Assembly: GCA_037367405.1 (NCBI GenBank)
Contig: JAZKJV010003379.1
Coordinates: 475,981 to 539,980, forward strand
Direction of reading: 5' to 3'
Source of the DNA: Ottelia alismoides
Lineage: Eukaryota > Streptophyta > Magnoliopsida > Alismatales > Hydrocharitaceae
Length of the DNA stretch: 64,000 bases
The notes below the pieces were generated by a model. It saw only the letters and a program-made list of their open reading frames with translations. It was not told where the DNA came from and did no database searches. A program made the position numbers and the translations under genes. Shown in pieces: positions 21,052-33,608 of this stretch (position 1 is the first letter of the stretch; the number at the start of each line of letters is the position of its first letter).

Positions 21052-22956
21052 TGAAAACCGGCCTAAATGACTAAGGTAAAGGTATAGAAATGGTCGTTGC
21101 GACCTCAATCACTCAGACTATGTATATCAAGAAAAATCAGACCACTCAAAACACGTAAAATCAATCAAGCTCAAAAGGAGCGGTCCAGCTATGAGATTAA
21201 CCTGGTATAGCACCCAGGGTCGAACACAAGGAGCACGGGTTGGCCAGAGGCCTACGAAGTAGTAAAAATAAAATAAAAGAAAAGACAAGTATTTTTAGTG
21301 GTTTTTAATGCTTTTTATATTTTTTTTGGATTTTTAAATGTGAAGAAAATAAAAGAAACACAAAATAAAGGAAGCTTCAACTAATTATTTAATGTATCAA
21401 AAATCAAGCAAAAATTCAAACAAAAATGTTTTTATGTTTTTTAGTTTTTTAATGTTTTTGGTGAATTTTTGGGATTTTTATGAGGTGTATTTTATTTTCT
21501 AAAAATCAAACAGTACTAAAAAGACAAGGTACTGTCCAGCCAGGCCCAAAACCCAAAGATAAAATATCTAAGGATCTCAGAGGGGCCTGGAGGTAATTTT
21601 TCTGTATACTAGAGAAAATAAGGAAAATTTGAGCACCAAGATTATTGTTTTTGGATTTTTAGATTATTTACTACGATTTTTATGAGTTTTTAGGTGTTTT
21701 TGAATTTTTAGGGTTTTTAAGCATTGAAAAATAGCCAAAATTGGCTAGAAAATCAAAACACACAAAAGAAACATTACCTAATTTTTATGGAATTTTTGAG
21801 GGGGTTTTTATATTTTTTTGGGATTTTTAATCCTAGACAGTAGCTAAAATAGATGTTTTTGAATTTTTAAAAATAACAAATAAAATCAAAAATGTCCTCA
21901 AAAATTCTCAAAAATCCTACAACATGGCGGGAGCCATGTATCAAATTTTCATCGAATTTGGAGGTGATTTGATATTTTATTCAAAGATCAAAAGGGGGCA
22001 CTGTGCACAGGGACTGAAGTGCAAATACCCGAAGTTTTGGGGGTCCAGGTGCAATTTTCCCAGCAAGTCACGCACGTGGCTCGTTCCTGGGGCACTCAGG
22101 GACCTTCTGGTAATAAAAACAAGTCCTAGGACCTTTTGGTAACTCGTACCAAAAAGTCCAGGGGCTATGTTGCAAACAACCCACTAAAAGACGCACATGT
22201 GCAAATAAAACGTTCACAGGGGCATATATGCAATTACCAAAAAGTTTCTATTCATTAACAAACATCCAGAACTATAGGGGTAGAATTGCAAATACACCAA
22301 ATAAAGCACGTGGCGAAGCACGTGACAGACACTCACAGGGGCATAACTGCAATTAAACTAAAGTACCAGGTCCCAAGTGCAAATATCCCAACGTAAATAA
22401 AAGGCAAACAATATTTACAGGACTAAATCTAAAAACATAAACTACGAGGGGGCCTACGGTAATTTACCCCTTTATTATGTCGACGGCTGGATGATGGACG
22501 CGTGGCTGATCTAACGGTCCTGGGCGCGGGCGTCTCTCTCTCCTTCCGCACGTCGGCCGATCGACGGCGCAGAGGAGGGCACGTGGAAGATCTGACGGGT
22601 GCGGGTGATTGGCGCCTCTCTCCCTGCTCTGACGGACCTGATCAACCCTCGAGATGATCGGACGGTGGCTGCTCCTCGATGGATGGACGGTCACGATGAA
22701 AACTGGAGCTCTGAGGGTGATCGGACGGTGGTCGAGGACCCTCGAAGAACAGGTGGCCGGCGAGTTTCGCCGGCCTCGTGTGCATGCTGGGGTCCTCCTT
22801 AGCTGCCTCTGAAGATCGGAGAAGACTCGCACTGACGTTCCGCAGCTGTTGGTGGCCTCCGATGGCCCAGCCGAGCCCTGGAGGGGCTCCGGCGAGGTCG
22901 ACGGAGGAGAGCTCCTGGCCTAGATGTGGGGAGGCCTCAGATGGCCTCCTCTGGAC

Positions 22957-23265
22957 CTGCAAAGTAGCTCAAGAGCTTCGCGGGTCGAGGGCAAAATGCC
23001 TCGACCCGGTTAGGTGGTGCGGGGGTGAGCGATGCGTCGGGGTGAGCGAGCTCCAGCGAGCGACGGATGGTGGAGCTCGAACCCCAGCTCCTGTGCGAGC
23101 TGGGTTGAACGAAGGGGCGGAGAAGGTGCGTGGAGGGATGCGAAGGTGACTGGGTGTTCCGATGATCGAACGGATACGCGATATGGTCGGAATCAACGGA
23201 ATACGACGAAGCTACGATTTGGGGGAAACAAGAAATTAGGCGAACTGGAAAAGCTAGAAGGTTAC
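22957..23265 (-). other. Putative leader intron in B 3' LTR (309 nt)
   Basis: Minus strand: donor-like GCCCAG|GTAACC and acceptor-like CTACTTTGCAG|GTCCAG. The 5' LTR copy is 36252-36561 (310 nt). Place and length match A (311 nt), although flanking sequence has diverged. Confidence 0.45.
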
Positions 23266-23728
23266 CTGGGCGGTGTGGTAGACTGTGCTGGAGCTGAGGT
23301 AGCTCCTGGTCGTGGCCTCGAAGGTCGTCAAGTCCTGAGGCTCGAGCTCCTGCACGGGGCGGAGCACGGCGGCGCTACGTCGCCGGATCAGTGGTCCGAC
23401 CACCTCCTCCTCGCTGCAACACGGGCAATCGAGAGCTGTCACCTCAGGGACTGCGGTGGAGGTCACGGGACGAAGGGTGGAGAGCCAAAGATGCGTGAAA
23501 ACAGGGGCGGAGCTGAGATTAAGTATGCTGGCGGGTCCGGGAAGAAGGGTGCGGGTAGGGCGAGCTGGTGCGCGGATCCCGAGGCGAAGGCTCCGGCGAA
23601 GCTCTCGGATATGACGTGAGCATTCCGGACCCGGAGTTGGAGCGAAAAGGATTCGGGTTTGCATGGGAAAAGTCCGAGAACATGGGTCGGGAGCAACAGA
23701 CCCGGCTCTGGTGGTCCTGGGGGGGGGA

Positions 23729-23763
23729 GTTGACCGGGGGTCAACAATCCCCCGTGGACCAAT
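23729..23763 (-). promoter_or_regulatory. B 3' LTR inverted W-box pair and CCAAT
   Basis: GTTGACC-GGG-GGTCAAC at 23729-23745 and CCAAT at 23759-23763. The TATA-like element is 220 bp downstream on the minus strand, as in A. The copy in the 5' LTR is at 37024-37040. Confidence 0.7.
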
Positions 23764-24706
23764 CAGAGCCCGCCAAGCTTTGAATTTTTATTTGATTTTT
23801 TTGGGCCATAAAATGATCGAATTTTCAAAAACTTAAAACATGAAATATTTTTAATTTATTTTTTCTATTTTTTTGTGATTTTTAATTAGTTTTTGGAAAT
23901 AAAAATAAGGTATTTACATATTAGGGCTATATATAGGTATATATACAATATAAGGTTTTTAATTTTGATTTTTTTAATTAGTTATTTCTATACATTTTTA
24001 TTCCTATTTTATGTTTTATTTATTTATAGAATAAAATGAGGAATAAAAAGATATTTTTATTTTATTTTTATTATTTATATACATAAGGGAAATAAATAGT
24101 TATGTACAACTATATACATGGTATATATACAATGTATTTTTGTATTTTTAATTTTGTAATTTTTATTTGATTTTTGTTTTGTTTCTTTTTATTTATTTAT
24201 TTACAAAATATAGAATAGAATATTTACAAGAAGTTTTGAAAATAAATAAATTTATTTACAAGGTTAAACACATGTAGAAGCATGGTCTATATACATGGTG
24301 AAGGGATATTTTTGAATTTTTGATTTTTAGCTTTTTGTTTTGTTTTTAATAGTTTCTAGATATATACAAAAATGTACAAGCATATTTTTGGGTGAGGAAA
24401 ATATAATTTATTTATTTACAAAAATCTATACACATGAGCCCCTATCTCCCTCTACTTGGCCTTTATGCGGTCAGGCCCATGCTGAGCCCTCCCTTGGGTT
24501 AGGTTGCTCAATATTTATTCTAAATATTTCCCTCTTTTTCTTTTTCCTCTTTATTCCTTTATTTTTGCACAAAAACATGCTAATTATAGGTTTTTACAAA
24601 ATGCATGCTTTTGCTAATTATTCCTATTTACAAGTATCTACATGCATTTGCATAGGTTTTTGTAGCTAAAATATAAGAATAAAGAGTGATGAATGGGTAT
24701 TCATCA

Positions 24707-24742
24707 CCCCCCTATACTATACTTTGCTAGTCCCTTAGCAAA
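24707..24742 (-). other. B polypurine tract with adjacent hairpin
   Basis: Minus strand: TTTGCTA-AGGGAC-TAGCAAA (24723-24742), then GTATAGTATAGGGGGG up to the LTR border at 24706. Same arrangement as A and C. Confidence 0.88.
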
Positions 24743-26785
24743 CACTTATTTGAAAAAGACGTGAAAAAGAAAGAAAGAAAAAGAAAAAGAGAATGTACAT
24801 GGACCAAGGTTGATTATTAAACTTGCCTTCATTAAATTGAGGTATGGAGCTTAATCAGATCTTTGGATTATTAATGTGTCGGAACCTTATTTAGACTTAA
24901 GCTAAAAACCTAACAGCCTCTAAGTTCCACTAATCTATAACCAAGACTCCTCAATGCTCCAGATCAGAACAAGTCATCAATCACAAACCCTGAAGACCAT
25001 GAATCTTTTCTTGTCCTGTGAAAGTGAGGTCTAAGCTCTCCACCTCAGAAATGGCAACTTGACAACCCTCCCTAACAAGGTAACTCTATGACCTCAATCT
25101 GGCCACTCTTTCCTCGAGGAGCGGGGTATTCCCTTCTAAGTTCAAGTTCAACCGGCTCAAGAAGAGGGGGAAGAAGAGAATGGGTCAAGGCCAGTGTAGC
25201 CAAGTACCCTTGTGAGCTTGGCCAGTGTAGCCAAGTCTCCCTGCTGCAAGCTACAACATGTGGATCATGAAACCAAGCTTTGCTTATTGCACTTATATAC
25301 ATACTCCGGTGGGATTATCATTTTCTCTCAGACCCACCACTTTTTTGGAGTTCATTTCTTTTTGCATTTTTTTAGTGCATCTATACAACATATACATGTA
25401 CAGCATATATACAAGGAGTTTTTCCTCTTGAGCCAGTAGACTATCCCTCTTTTGAAGCTTTATTGCAACCCACAACTCCCGTCGTTAGACCTCATGGCAA
25501 CCAGACCAAGTTGAGACGCACTTCCTTCACTATAAGAAGAAGAGAGGTTCCGCCTAGAAGTACTACCCTCATATGCTACCCCAAGTCAAGGTAGACTGCC
25601 TCCTCACCACCTCATCCGTAGAGAGCTCGGTGCATAGTGCGGTTGTCCAAGTAAAGCCATAATCTATATGAGTCATGTGTTGTTGTTAAGTGCTCTACTT
25701 AGGCTCATTGAGATGACATGTGATCATAACCTAGTGGACTCAAAGAATTAAGTCACCATGGTCCTGAAAAGCCTTAAACCTAAGCCCTATAAGGTTCCTC
25801 TTAGAATTAGGTGAATTAAGATCTTAATCAAGCTCCATTTCTCAATTTGATTCCAGGCTAGTTTAAATATCAACTATCATCCAAGAAAAACTATATACAT
25901 ATGTACAAAAAGATGCTTATTTACACAATATTTTACAAACATACAAAATTTTTGAAAAATGTTTTGAAATCATGAATGGATGATGCATGAAGTGCAAGTT
26001 TTGCAAAAAGATATTTACACACATTTACACAAGATTTTTGCAAACTTTTGATTTTCAAAACATTTTGGAAAAATTTTGTACTATATACATAATTTTGATA
26101 CAAAAATATTTACACAAGCTTTACACACAAAAGATTTTTGAAATCATTTTTACAAAAATAATTTGTACACTAGCTATGTATGTGCAAATAAAAGAAGATT
26201 ATGTACATGAAAATTTTTTAAATTTTTGTGGTTTTTAGCCATTTTATTTATTAACACACTCACACAAAGTACGAGTTATTGCTAAAGTATATATGAAATA
26301 TATACACACCCCCCTATACTTAGCTCGAACGATGTCCTCAGAGTCAAGAGCGATGAAGAAGGCATAACTCGTGCTATGTATAGGGAAGTGAAAAGGAAGG
26401 CTATACAAAAGGAAATGAAAAGTCAAGAGGATCTCGGGTCTTCCCCCTATACTTAGGATCAAATAATCCTAAGTATAGCAGGCTGTACACGAAGGGAAAA
26501 CCGAGTGGAGAATGTACAGGGTCTACCCCCCCTATACTTAGGGTGAAATGCCCCTAAGTATAGGCAGCAAAACAGGGGTAGACAGAAGCAAAAGAAATAC
26601 CCGAAAGGTCTCACATCCCCCCTATACTTAGGGTAAAGTGCTCCCTAAGTATAGCATAATCACAAGATGTGGAAGGGGATGTGGGACTAAGGAATGTGAT
26701 GATATGGACATCTGGATCTATATACAGCGGAAGATCAGTGAAACTCAGGCGTGAGATGCATTGGATGTGAGTCAAAGACCACATC
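24743..26785 (-). other. B 3' non-coding region with hairpin array
   Basis: Counterpart of A's 3' region, no env-like frame. Hairpins at 26310-26385, 26444-26478, 26526-26564 and 26617-26654; the 26444-26478 one has a perfect 13-bp stem around loop CAAATA, and 26526-26564 a 13-bp stem ending GGG:CCC. The conserved blocks are at 25417-25480 and 25105-25140. The rest is AT-rich with TTTGTAAAT-like words. Confidence 0.8.
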
Positions 26786-27866
26786 TCATGCAAAATGAAT
26801 AGGGGCAATATCAACGACCCGCGGCTCATGATCTAGAAATGGCTTGAGCCGCTGGCCGTTCACTCGGAAGGTACTCTCAGAAGACAACTCAGATATATCT
26901 ATGCTACCGTTGTCGTGTACCTTCCGAACCAGATAATGTCCTTTCCATTTGCTCTGTAGCTTCCTTGGAAATAATCTAAGCCTCGCATCAAACAGCCATA
27001 CTCTCTGTCCAATCTCAAAATGTTTGTGGCTGATATGAGAATCATGTCACTCCTTGACTTTCTCCTTATAATGTAGGCTGCTTGAGAAAGCTGCATCTCT
27101 AAGCTCTTCTAGGGCAGCTAGCTCTGCCCTCCTCTGGTCTCCTATACCATCTGGATCCATCAGTATGTCTGTAACTGCCCAAAGTGACTTGTGCCTCAGC
27201 TCAACTGGTAAATGGCATGGCTTGCCATACACGAGGCGAAAGGGAGATGTGCCCAAAGGTATCTTGAAAGACGTCCTATATGCCCACAAGACCGAGTCCA
27301 AAAGCTGTGACCAATCCTTTCGGTCAGGGCGGACGACTTTCTGCAGAATAGTCTTGATCTCCCTATTCGACACCTTGGCTAGACCATTCGTCTGTGGATG
27401 GTACGATGTAGCAACATGATGATCTATGCCGAACTCGCTAGCAAGTGCCTTCACCTGGTCGTTGATGAAGTGAGATCCCCCATCAGAAATCAGAACTCGT
27501 GGAACCCCGAACCGCGTGATGATGTGCTTCCTCAGAAATCTGCAAACTATCCTCGCATCAGCGGCTCGGGCGGGGATAGCCTCCACCCAACGACTCACAT
27601 AATCAACGGCCAACAGAATGTACTCAAATCCCTGACTCTTAGGGAATGGACCCATGAAATCGATGCCCCATGCGTCAAAAACCTCACAGAAGTGAATGGG
27701 CTGCATCGGCATCATATCACGCTGTCCACAAGTGCCCATCCTCTGACAGTCAGTACACCTCTTCACGAACTCATCTGAGTCCTTGAAGAGGGTAGGCCAC
27801 CACAAGCCGGATTGGAGCACTTTCTGTGCCGTTCTCCTCCCAGAATGATGTCCTCCTGCCTCAAGC
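26786..27866 (-). pseudogene. B integrase, frameshifted and with active-site change
   Basis: Zinc finger CTDC, catalytic [10 protein letters not shown] and VLISDGGSHF, C-terminal domain and stop TGA (26786-26788) as in A. The third catalytic residue is altered: codon 27374-27376 reads AAG (GLAKVSNREIK) where A has GAG (GLAEVSNREIK), so Glu is Lys. An extra base in the run at 27867-27869 puts integrase out of frame with RT. TGA at 27047-27049 replaces a Trp (TGG in A) before HDSHISHKHFEIGQ. Three independent lesions disable this domain. Confidence 0.9.
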
Positions 27867-30641
27867 TTTGTGGCAGTAAGTGAGGACGCTATGGTGTTCC
27901 TCCTGAGGAATACACCGACGCCAGACGCTATCCCCTCCTTCGTGGTAAAGGGTGGGATCCTCCCAGTGGTAGGACTTGGCCTTCGCAAGGAAGGTCTCAA
28001 GCCTCTGCCTGGGCCAATCTTGTGGGACTTTCCCAGCAACAAGAAAGTTCACAATATCAGCGTACCATGGGAGTGAGGCGATAGCAAGGATCGCCTCATC
28101 TGGGAAGGTATCTCTAATAGGATCAATCTGCTCAGAATCCTCAGGCTGCTCTAATCGGGAGAGATGATCCGCCACCACATTCTTGACTCCAGGCTTATCC
28201 TTAATCTCAATGTCGAACTCCTGGAGTAGAAGGATCCATCTAGTCAGTCTGGCCTTGGCATCCTTCTTTGCCATGAGGTACCTGATGGCGGTGTGATCTG
28301 TAAACAAAGTCACTCTAGATCCAATGATATATGATCTGAACTTATCCAGGGCAAACACTACGGCTAGCATCTCCTTCTCTGTGACTGTATAATTCCGCTG
28401 GGCGGAATCCAATGTGCGGCTAGCATAGTGTATAGCAAATGGCACTCCATCCCTCCTCTGTCCCAGCACTGCCCCTACGGCAAAATCGGAGGCGTCCGTC
28501 ATGATCTCGAATTGGAGAGACCAATCAGGCGGCTGGAGGACAGGAGCCTCAATAATACACTGCTGGAGAGTAGCAAACGACGAAAGACACTTGTCATCGA
28601 CAAGGAACTCGGTGTCTTTCGTCAAGAGGTCAGTCAACGGCCGGGCAATCCTGCTGAAGTCCTGAATGAATCTCCTATAAAATCCAACGTGCCCCAGAAA
28701 TGACCGTAACTGCCTCAAATTGGACGGCGGTGTGAGTTTCCTAATGACATCAACCTTGGCCGGATCAACCTCCATGCCCCTGTTGGAGATGATGTGGCCA
28801 AGCACCGTCCCTTGAGTCACCATGAAGTGACTCTTCTCCCAAGATAGCACCAAGTGATACTCAATACATCGCTGAAGTACTCGATCTAGGCAGTCAAGAC
28901 AAGAATCAAATCCGTCGCCGTAGATCGAGAAATCATCCATGAAGACCTCTAAGCACTCCCCTACCATGTCCGAGAAGATCGACAGCATGCACCTCTGAAA
29001 AGTCGCAGGGGCATTGCATAGCCCAAATGGCATGCGTCGAAAAGCATATGTGCCGAAGGGACAGGTAAAGGTGGTCTTCTCCTGGTCCTCAGGAGCGATG
29101 GCCACTTGGTTGTAGCCCGAGTACCCATCCAGGAAGCAATAATGGCTCTTCCCTGCCAGTCTCTCAATGATCTGGTCAATAAAAGGCAGGGGGAAATGGT
29201 CCTTCTTGGTGTCTTGGTTGAGTCTCCTGTAGTCAACGCAAACCCTCCAAGAGGTGGGTACTCGTGTAGCGATCTCCTCTCCCGACTCACTGATCACAGT
29301 CGTGATGCCCGTCTTCTTGGGCACCACATGCAAGGGGCTGACCCACTTGGAGTCGGAAATGGGATAAATAAAACCTGCACCCCACAACTTTGATATTTCC
29401 TTCATCACAACCTCTCTCAGGTTGGGGTTCAGATGTCGCTGGAACTCACGCGACGGCTTCGCCCCATCCTCGAGATAGATATGGTGGGAGCACACTGATG
29501 GACTAATCCCATGGAGATCTGCTACGCTCCATCCGATCGCCTTGCGGTTCTTTTCAAGAACCCCCATCAAACGGGATTCCTGCTCTCCAGTCAACTCGGC
29601 GGAGATGATGACTGGGTACATCTCTGGATCGCCCGCAAGGAATCGATACTTCAGCGAAGTAGGGAGCGGCTTCAGCTCTGGAATGCTGAGTGCCGGCAAA
29701 TCTAGCTGTGGAAGAAACTGAGTGAAAGCTGCAAGGTCGGCCAAATCTGCCTGGGAAAGTGAAAGCGTACTCTCGTAAACTGGATCGGGGGAAGGCGGCT
29801 CAACTGCACTGTCTCTGGTCTGCTCTGCCTCTACCTCCTCCTCATCTATAGGCTCAGATGGACTCAGGTCTGGCATCTGATCATAGCAATCGGCCCAATC
29901 AGACTCTGAATCCGAGGGATCTGTATCAGAAGCGGTGGCATCAGTACCACCAGAAAACAAGGTGCTGCGATCGAGGACCGGCTCTGCTGCCTCAATAGTA
30001 TCCAGAACCAGGTCTGTGCTCTCCAGACTCTCCTCTGCTATCGTCTCTGCATCAGCTGTATCTGAAAGTGAGAGGGTGGTCTGTGTCTCAAGATCTGCCC
30101 AAGCTGCCTCATCATCTGTGATCACAAAATCACAGTCATGGTGGATGTCTGGCTCTGCGTCTATCAGCTGCTCCGAATCGGTACTCGCATCTGAGCGGGC
30201 TTTGAATCTGGCTCTGTAGTCCTCGACCGTCTCTATTTGTATACTCTCGCCCTGGACACGAAAGTACACCTTCCCGCTATCATGATCAGTCACCGCCTTG
30301 GCTGTGGCCAAGAACGGACGACCAAGGATGATGGGGGTATCGGCCACTGACTCAGGGATCTCCATGTCCAACACTACGAAGTCCACGGGGAATTGCAGGC
30401 CCTGAATAGTGACGATAACGTCTCGTAATAACCCCTTCGGCCTCTTGACAGATCGATCAGCGAACTGAAGGACTGTCCTGCTCTGTCGAAGAGTGCCCAA
30501 CTCGAAGCGGTCGAGAAGGGCTGCCGGAAGAAGGTTGATCGACGATCCGCTATCTAGAAGAGTACGGTCGAACCTCTGCTCACTAATCTGGCATCTGACA
30601 TACGGGGCCCCTGAATCTGGCCTCTTGGCTGGCAGCCGGTT
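27867..30641 (-). pseudogene. B protease, reverse transcriptase and RNase H
   Basis: Open frame directly after the gag stop. Protease active site LLDSGSSINLLP (DSG 30546-30554) and PIILGRPFLATAKA; acidic linker of about 180 residues with the LAGDPEMYPV junction intact; RT with FMDDFSIYGDGF (both Asp, 28932-28937); RNase H with [34 protein letters not shown] and VVADHLSR. No internal stop over about 920 codons, so this domain set looks intact. It ends at 27861-27863 only because of the extra base that shifts integrase. The frame equals that of gag, so it had no start of its own. Confidence 0.93.
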
Positions 30642-33608
30642 CTAGATCGCAAAGCACGTGGCTTTGGTTAGCACATGGATCTCTGAAGTGTGGTTCCTCC
30701 TTCTCCTCCTGACTGTAGTCCTCTCTCTCAAAGATCGCTGGAGAAGGGGGATGTGCTGCAAAGCCTCCTGGAGGGTCAGCTGGATATGGAATCGATCAAT
30801 CATGCTCTGGCTGAACTCCTCAAGCTCTCTCTTTTTGGGATTTTCTTTTTTCTTCCCCTTCCCCATCTGAAGGGCTCTAGGGAAGGGGATCACTGGGTCC
30901 TTCTCAGATGAAGGACTAGGAAAAGGTCTAAGCGATTCAAGGACCGTATCCACACATACATCATGCACCACAGTGGGACCAGAAGAAAGTAAACCTTTTC
31001 CTTTATTCATAGCAGAGTTCCGAGATACATGAACACGAGGAAAAACAACATCACTGTCTGTACAAACACCGGTGGCCTCAGTACCACCACGGGCTGGCTG
31101 CTCTGCTGCTGCTGGTAGACGTCGTGCGGCATCAGTACTGCTGGCTGACTCGGCTGAATGGGTGGTATCAGTACCACCTCCTAGATCTGGTGAAGCGGCG
31201 GCCTCAGTACCGCCGGTGGGATCAGCATCCTTGGTGGCCTCAGTACCACCGTCATCGTCTGGAGCGACCTCAGTACCGCTCTCCTCCTCCTCCTGTGGCG
31301 CCTCGGGATGGAGCTCAGATGAGGCACCGCCGCCTGCTGGGGTCCTACCGCTCCTAAGTGTGACAAAATCAGCATCAAATAGATCCGAAGAAGTATCATC
31401 AAATGGATCACTAGGAGTGGCTAACCCAGTATGTACTACCTGCTCAGATTTCCTCTTGAGGTTGTTCGGATTCGGCTCTATCTGGGCTGGTATGGCGGCC
31501 TTCCCTCTCACCAGGTCCCGCATCTCCTGGCGGAACTCGTCCATCTCCCGTCGAAATGTAGCCTGCTGGTCCGTGAGGAGGCGGGCGATGTCATCCAAGG
31601 CGGGGCTTTCGTGGGAGCCCGACGGGTGGCCTCTCTGTGGGTGAGGCTGCTGGAACTGCTGTGAGGGGTAAGAGGGGTAGGATGGAGGGTGCTGCTGGTA
31701 TCCCTGGTGAGCATGCTGCTCACGTCTCCAAGACTGTCCCTGCTGCTGATAGGGACGAGGACCGTAGGATGACTGCTGGTGATATGCTGGGGGCTGCTGC
31801 TGCGGCTGGTGCTGGTCTCTCTGCTGGGAGTACTGCCCTCCCTGTCCTGACGGCTGCTGTTGGGGCTGGGTACCACCACTCCCCCACCTGAATCCGGGAT
31901 GGTCTCGTCGGATCCCAGGCTGGGGACGGTCATACCAAATCCCGTTGACATCCATCAACGGCTCGGCATCGAAGGGGGCTGGCGGGAGTACTGCCAGAGG
32001 CTGATCCGGCTGGTAGACCACCATATGCATCTCTGGAGATGGTGGAGACTGGTAGGTGGGCTGCGGCTGATGGTACGGCTCCGCCTGTACAAGATGAACC
32101 TGTCTAGGCTGCACTGGGGTGCTGGAGCGCTGGGACGAGCTGCTGCTGCTGCCGGCGTCGCCTCGCGACTGAAGACGGGGCTGAGAAGCCGTCTGTGCCT
32201 CCTGGAGACACATGAGCTGTGTCTTCATGTCGCTCAAGACCTGTGCCATCTGCTCCATCTGCGTGATACCCTGGCACTGCTTCTTCTCTATCAGCTCCAT
32301 GCGGTCCAGCTTCTCGCTGATAATACCCATGTCCGCAGCTGATGACTCTGCCTGTGCTGCTGCTGCTGCGGACGAACTGGAAGGACCTGCATCTACCCGT
32401 GCTATCCTCTGGTACTGCACGGGTCCTGGCTGATGTGGCTGGGTCTTCTGAGTGTAGAGCCGGGTCTGGGACATCACCATATAGTTCTCTGCCATCTCCT
32501 CGAAAATGGCCCAGACCTGGTCGTGGTCCTTGGCGAAGTAGGACCCGCCACAAGAAGCATTCACCAGGCCCTGTAGCTCTGGTGACAACCCGCTGAAGAA
32601 GCTCTGCACAAGGTTCGGCTTCGTGATATCGTGGTGCAGGCATCTGTCCAGAAGCTCTCGGAACCTCTCCCAAGCCTCGTGAAACTGCTCGTTGGGGAAC
32701 ATGGAGAAGTTGCTGATCAGGGCCCTCGCTGCATTCGTCCGCCCGAGTGGATAGTACTTGTTCAAGTACTCGGTGCGGAGCTGCTCCCAGGTATAGACAA
32801 ATCTCCCCAAATGCTTCAGCCAGGTGGCTGCTCTATCTGCCAGTGAAAAGGGGAAGGCGATCATCCTGATCGTATCCTGGTCCACATGCCTGTCGTGGAC
32901 AGTACTGCAAATCATCAGAAACTCCTGGAGGTGGAGGTGGGGCTCCTCTGTAGCAAGTCCATGAAACCGAGGAAGCATCTGCAAGGTGTTCGGGGGGAAC
33001 TTGAAGTCCCCCACGATAGCTGGAGCCACCACCCAATGGTGCATCAGTGTAGATCCGGGGTTGTGCAACTCCCGCATCGGTCTCGGTGGTCCTCCTCCTC
33101 CTGCGGCTGCTGCCGCTGCGGCGGCGGCCGCGGCTGCTGCTGCTGCGGCTCGTGCCTGTGCATCATCGGGCTCCTCGGGCTCGCTCTGCTGGTCTCGCTC
33201 TGCTCTGAGCCTCTCCAACTCTCTCCTCATCTCAATCATAAATGCCCCCTGATCGCGAAGCTGCTGCTGGACTGTATCGAGTGATGCGATCAGGGTGGAG
33301 TTGATCGCTCCCTGGTCTAGTACAATATGCTCTGGTCGGCGGGAGTGATCGTCTGAACTGCCTGCTCCGGCCATATCGACGTCTGCAAAATCAAACGAGC
33401 CCAACTCAGGTGCTGTCAAGTGTATCAATCTCTCCTCGGGCTCGTGTCTCTCAGGAAGGTCAGAAAGGGGGTCGAGGGGGAACAGGGTGGAGTCGTACTC
33501 GGGCTCGGAGAGCGGGTCTGAGCTCTCGCGAGCCAACCTAGATGATGAGGTAGACGCGCCCGAAAGCGGTGCAACCAGAGGCTGCCTAAGAGACCGTCTA
33601 CCCATCAT
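30642..33608 (-). pseudogene. B gag (988 codons), ended by one nonsense change
   Basis: Starts MMGRRSLRQPLVAPLSG at the ATG at 33606-33608. An Ala run of about 17 (33095-33160) precedes the capsid-like domain (FPPNTLQMLPRFHG, ATWLKHLGRFVYTWEQLR, FHEAWERFRELLDRCLHH, YFAKDHDQVWAIFEEMAENY). A Gln/Pro/Ser-rich region, an acidic part with repeated GGTEAT-like motifs and the basic pre-protease helix follow. TAG at 30642-30644 replaces the Gln codon CAG of A (TCFTIQNRL); reading on enters protease in the same frame. Gag-Pol therefore was one long polyprotein without a programmed frameshift. Confidence 0.92.

Larger units (their letters stand above)
21052..24706 (-). mobile_element. Element B 3' LTR (left copy, 3655 bp)
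   Basis: Full-length copy. On the plus strand it starts TGAAAACCGGCC and ends TGATGAAT...ATTCATCA (24687-24706). The TTTGCA...CCCCTG array lies on the minus strand at about 22020-22460. The inverted W-box pair is at 23729-23745, TATA-like TACTTAA (minus strand) at 23519-23525, and the GT...AG segment at 22957-23265. Confidence 0.95.
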
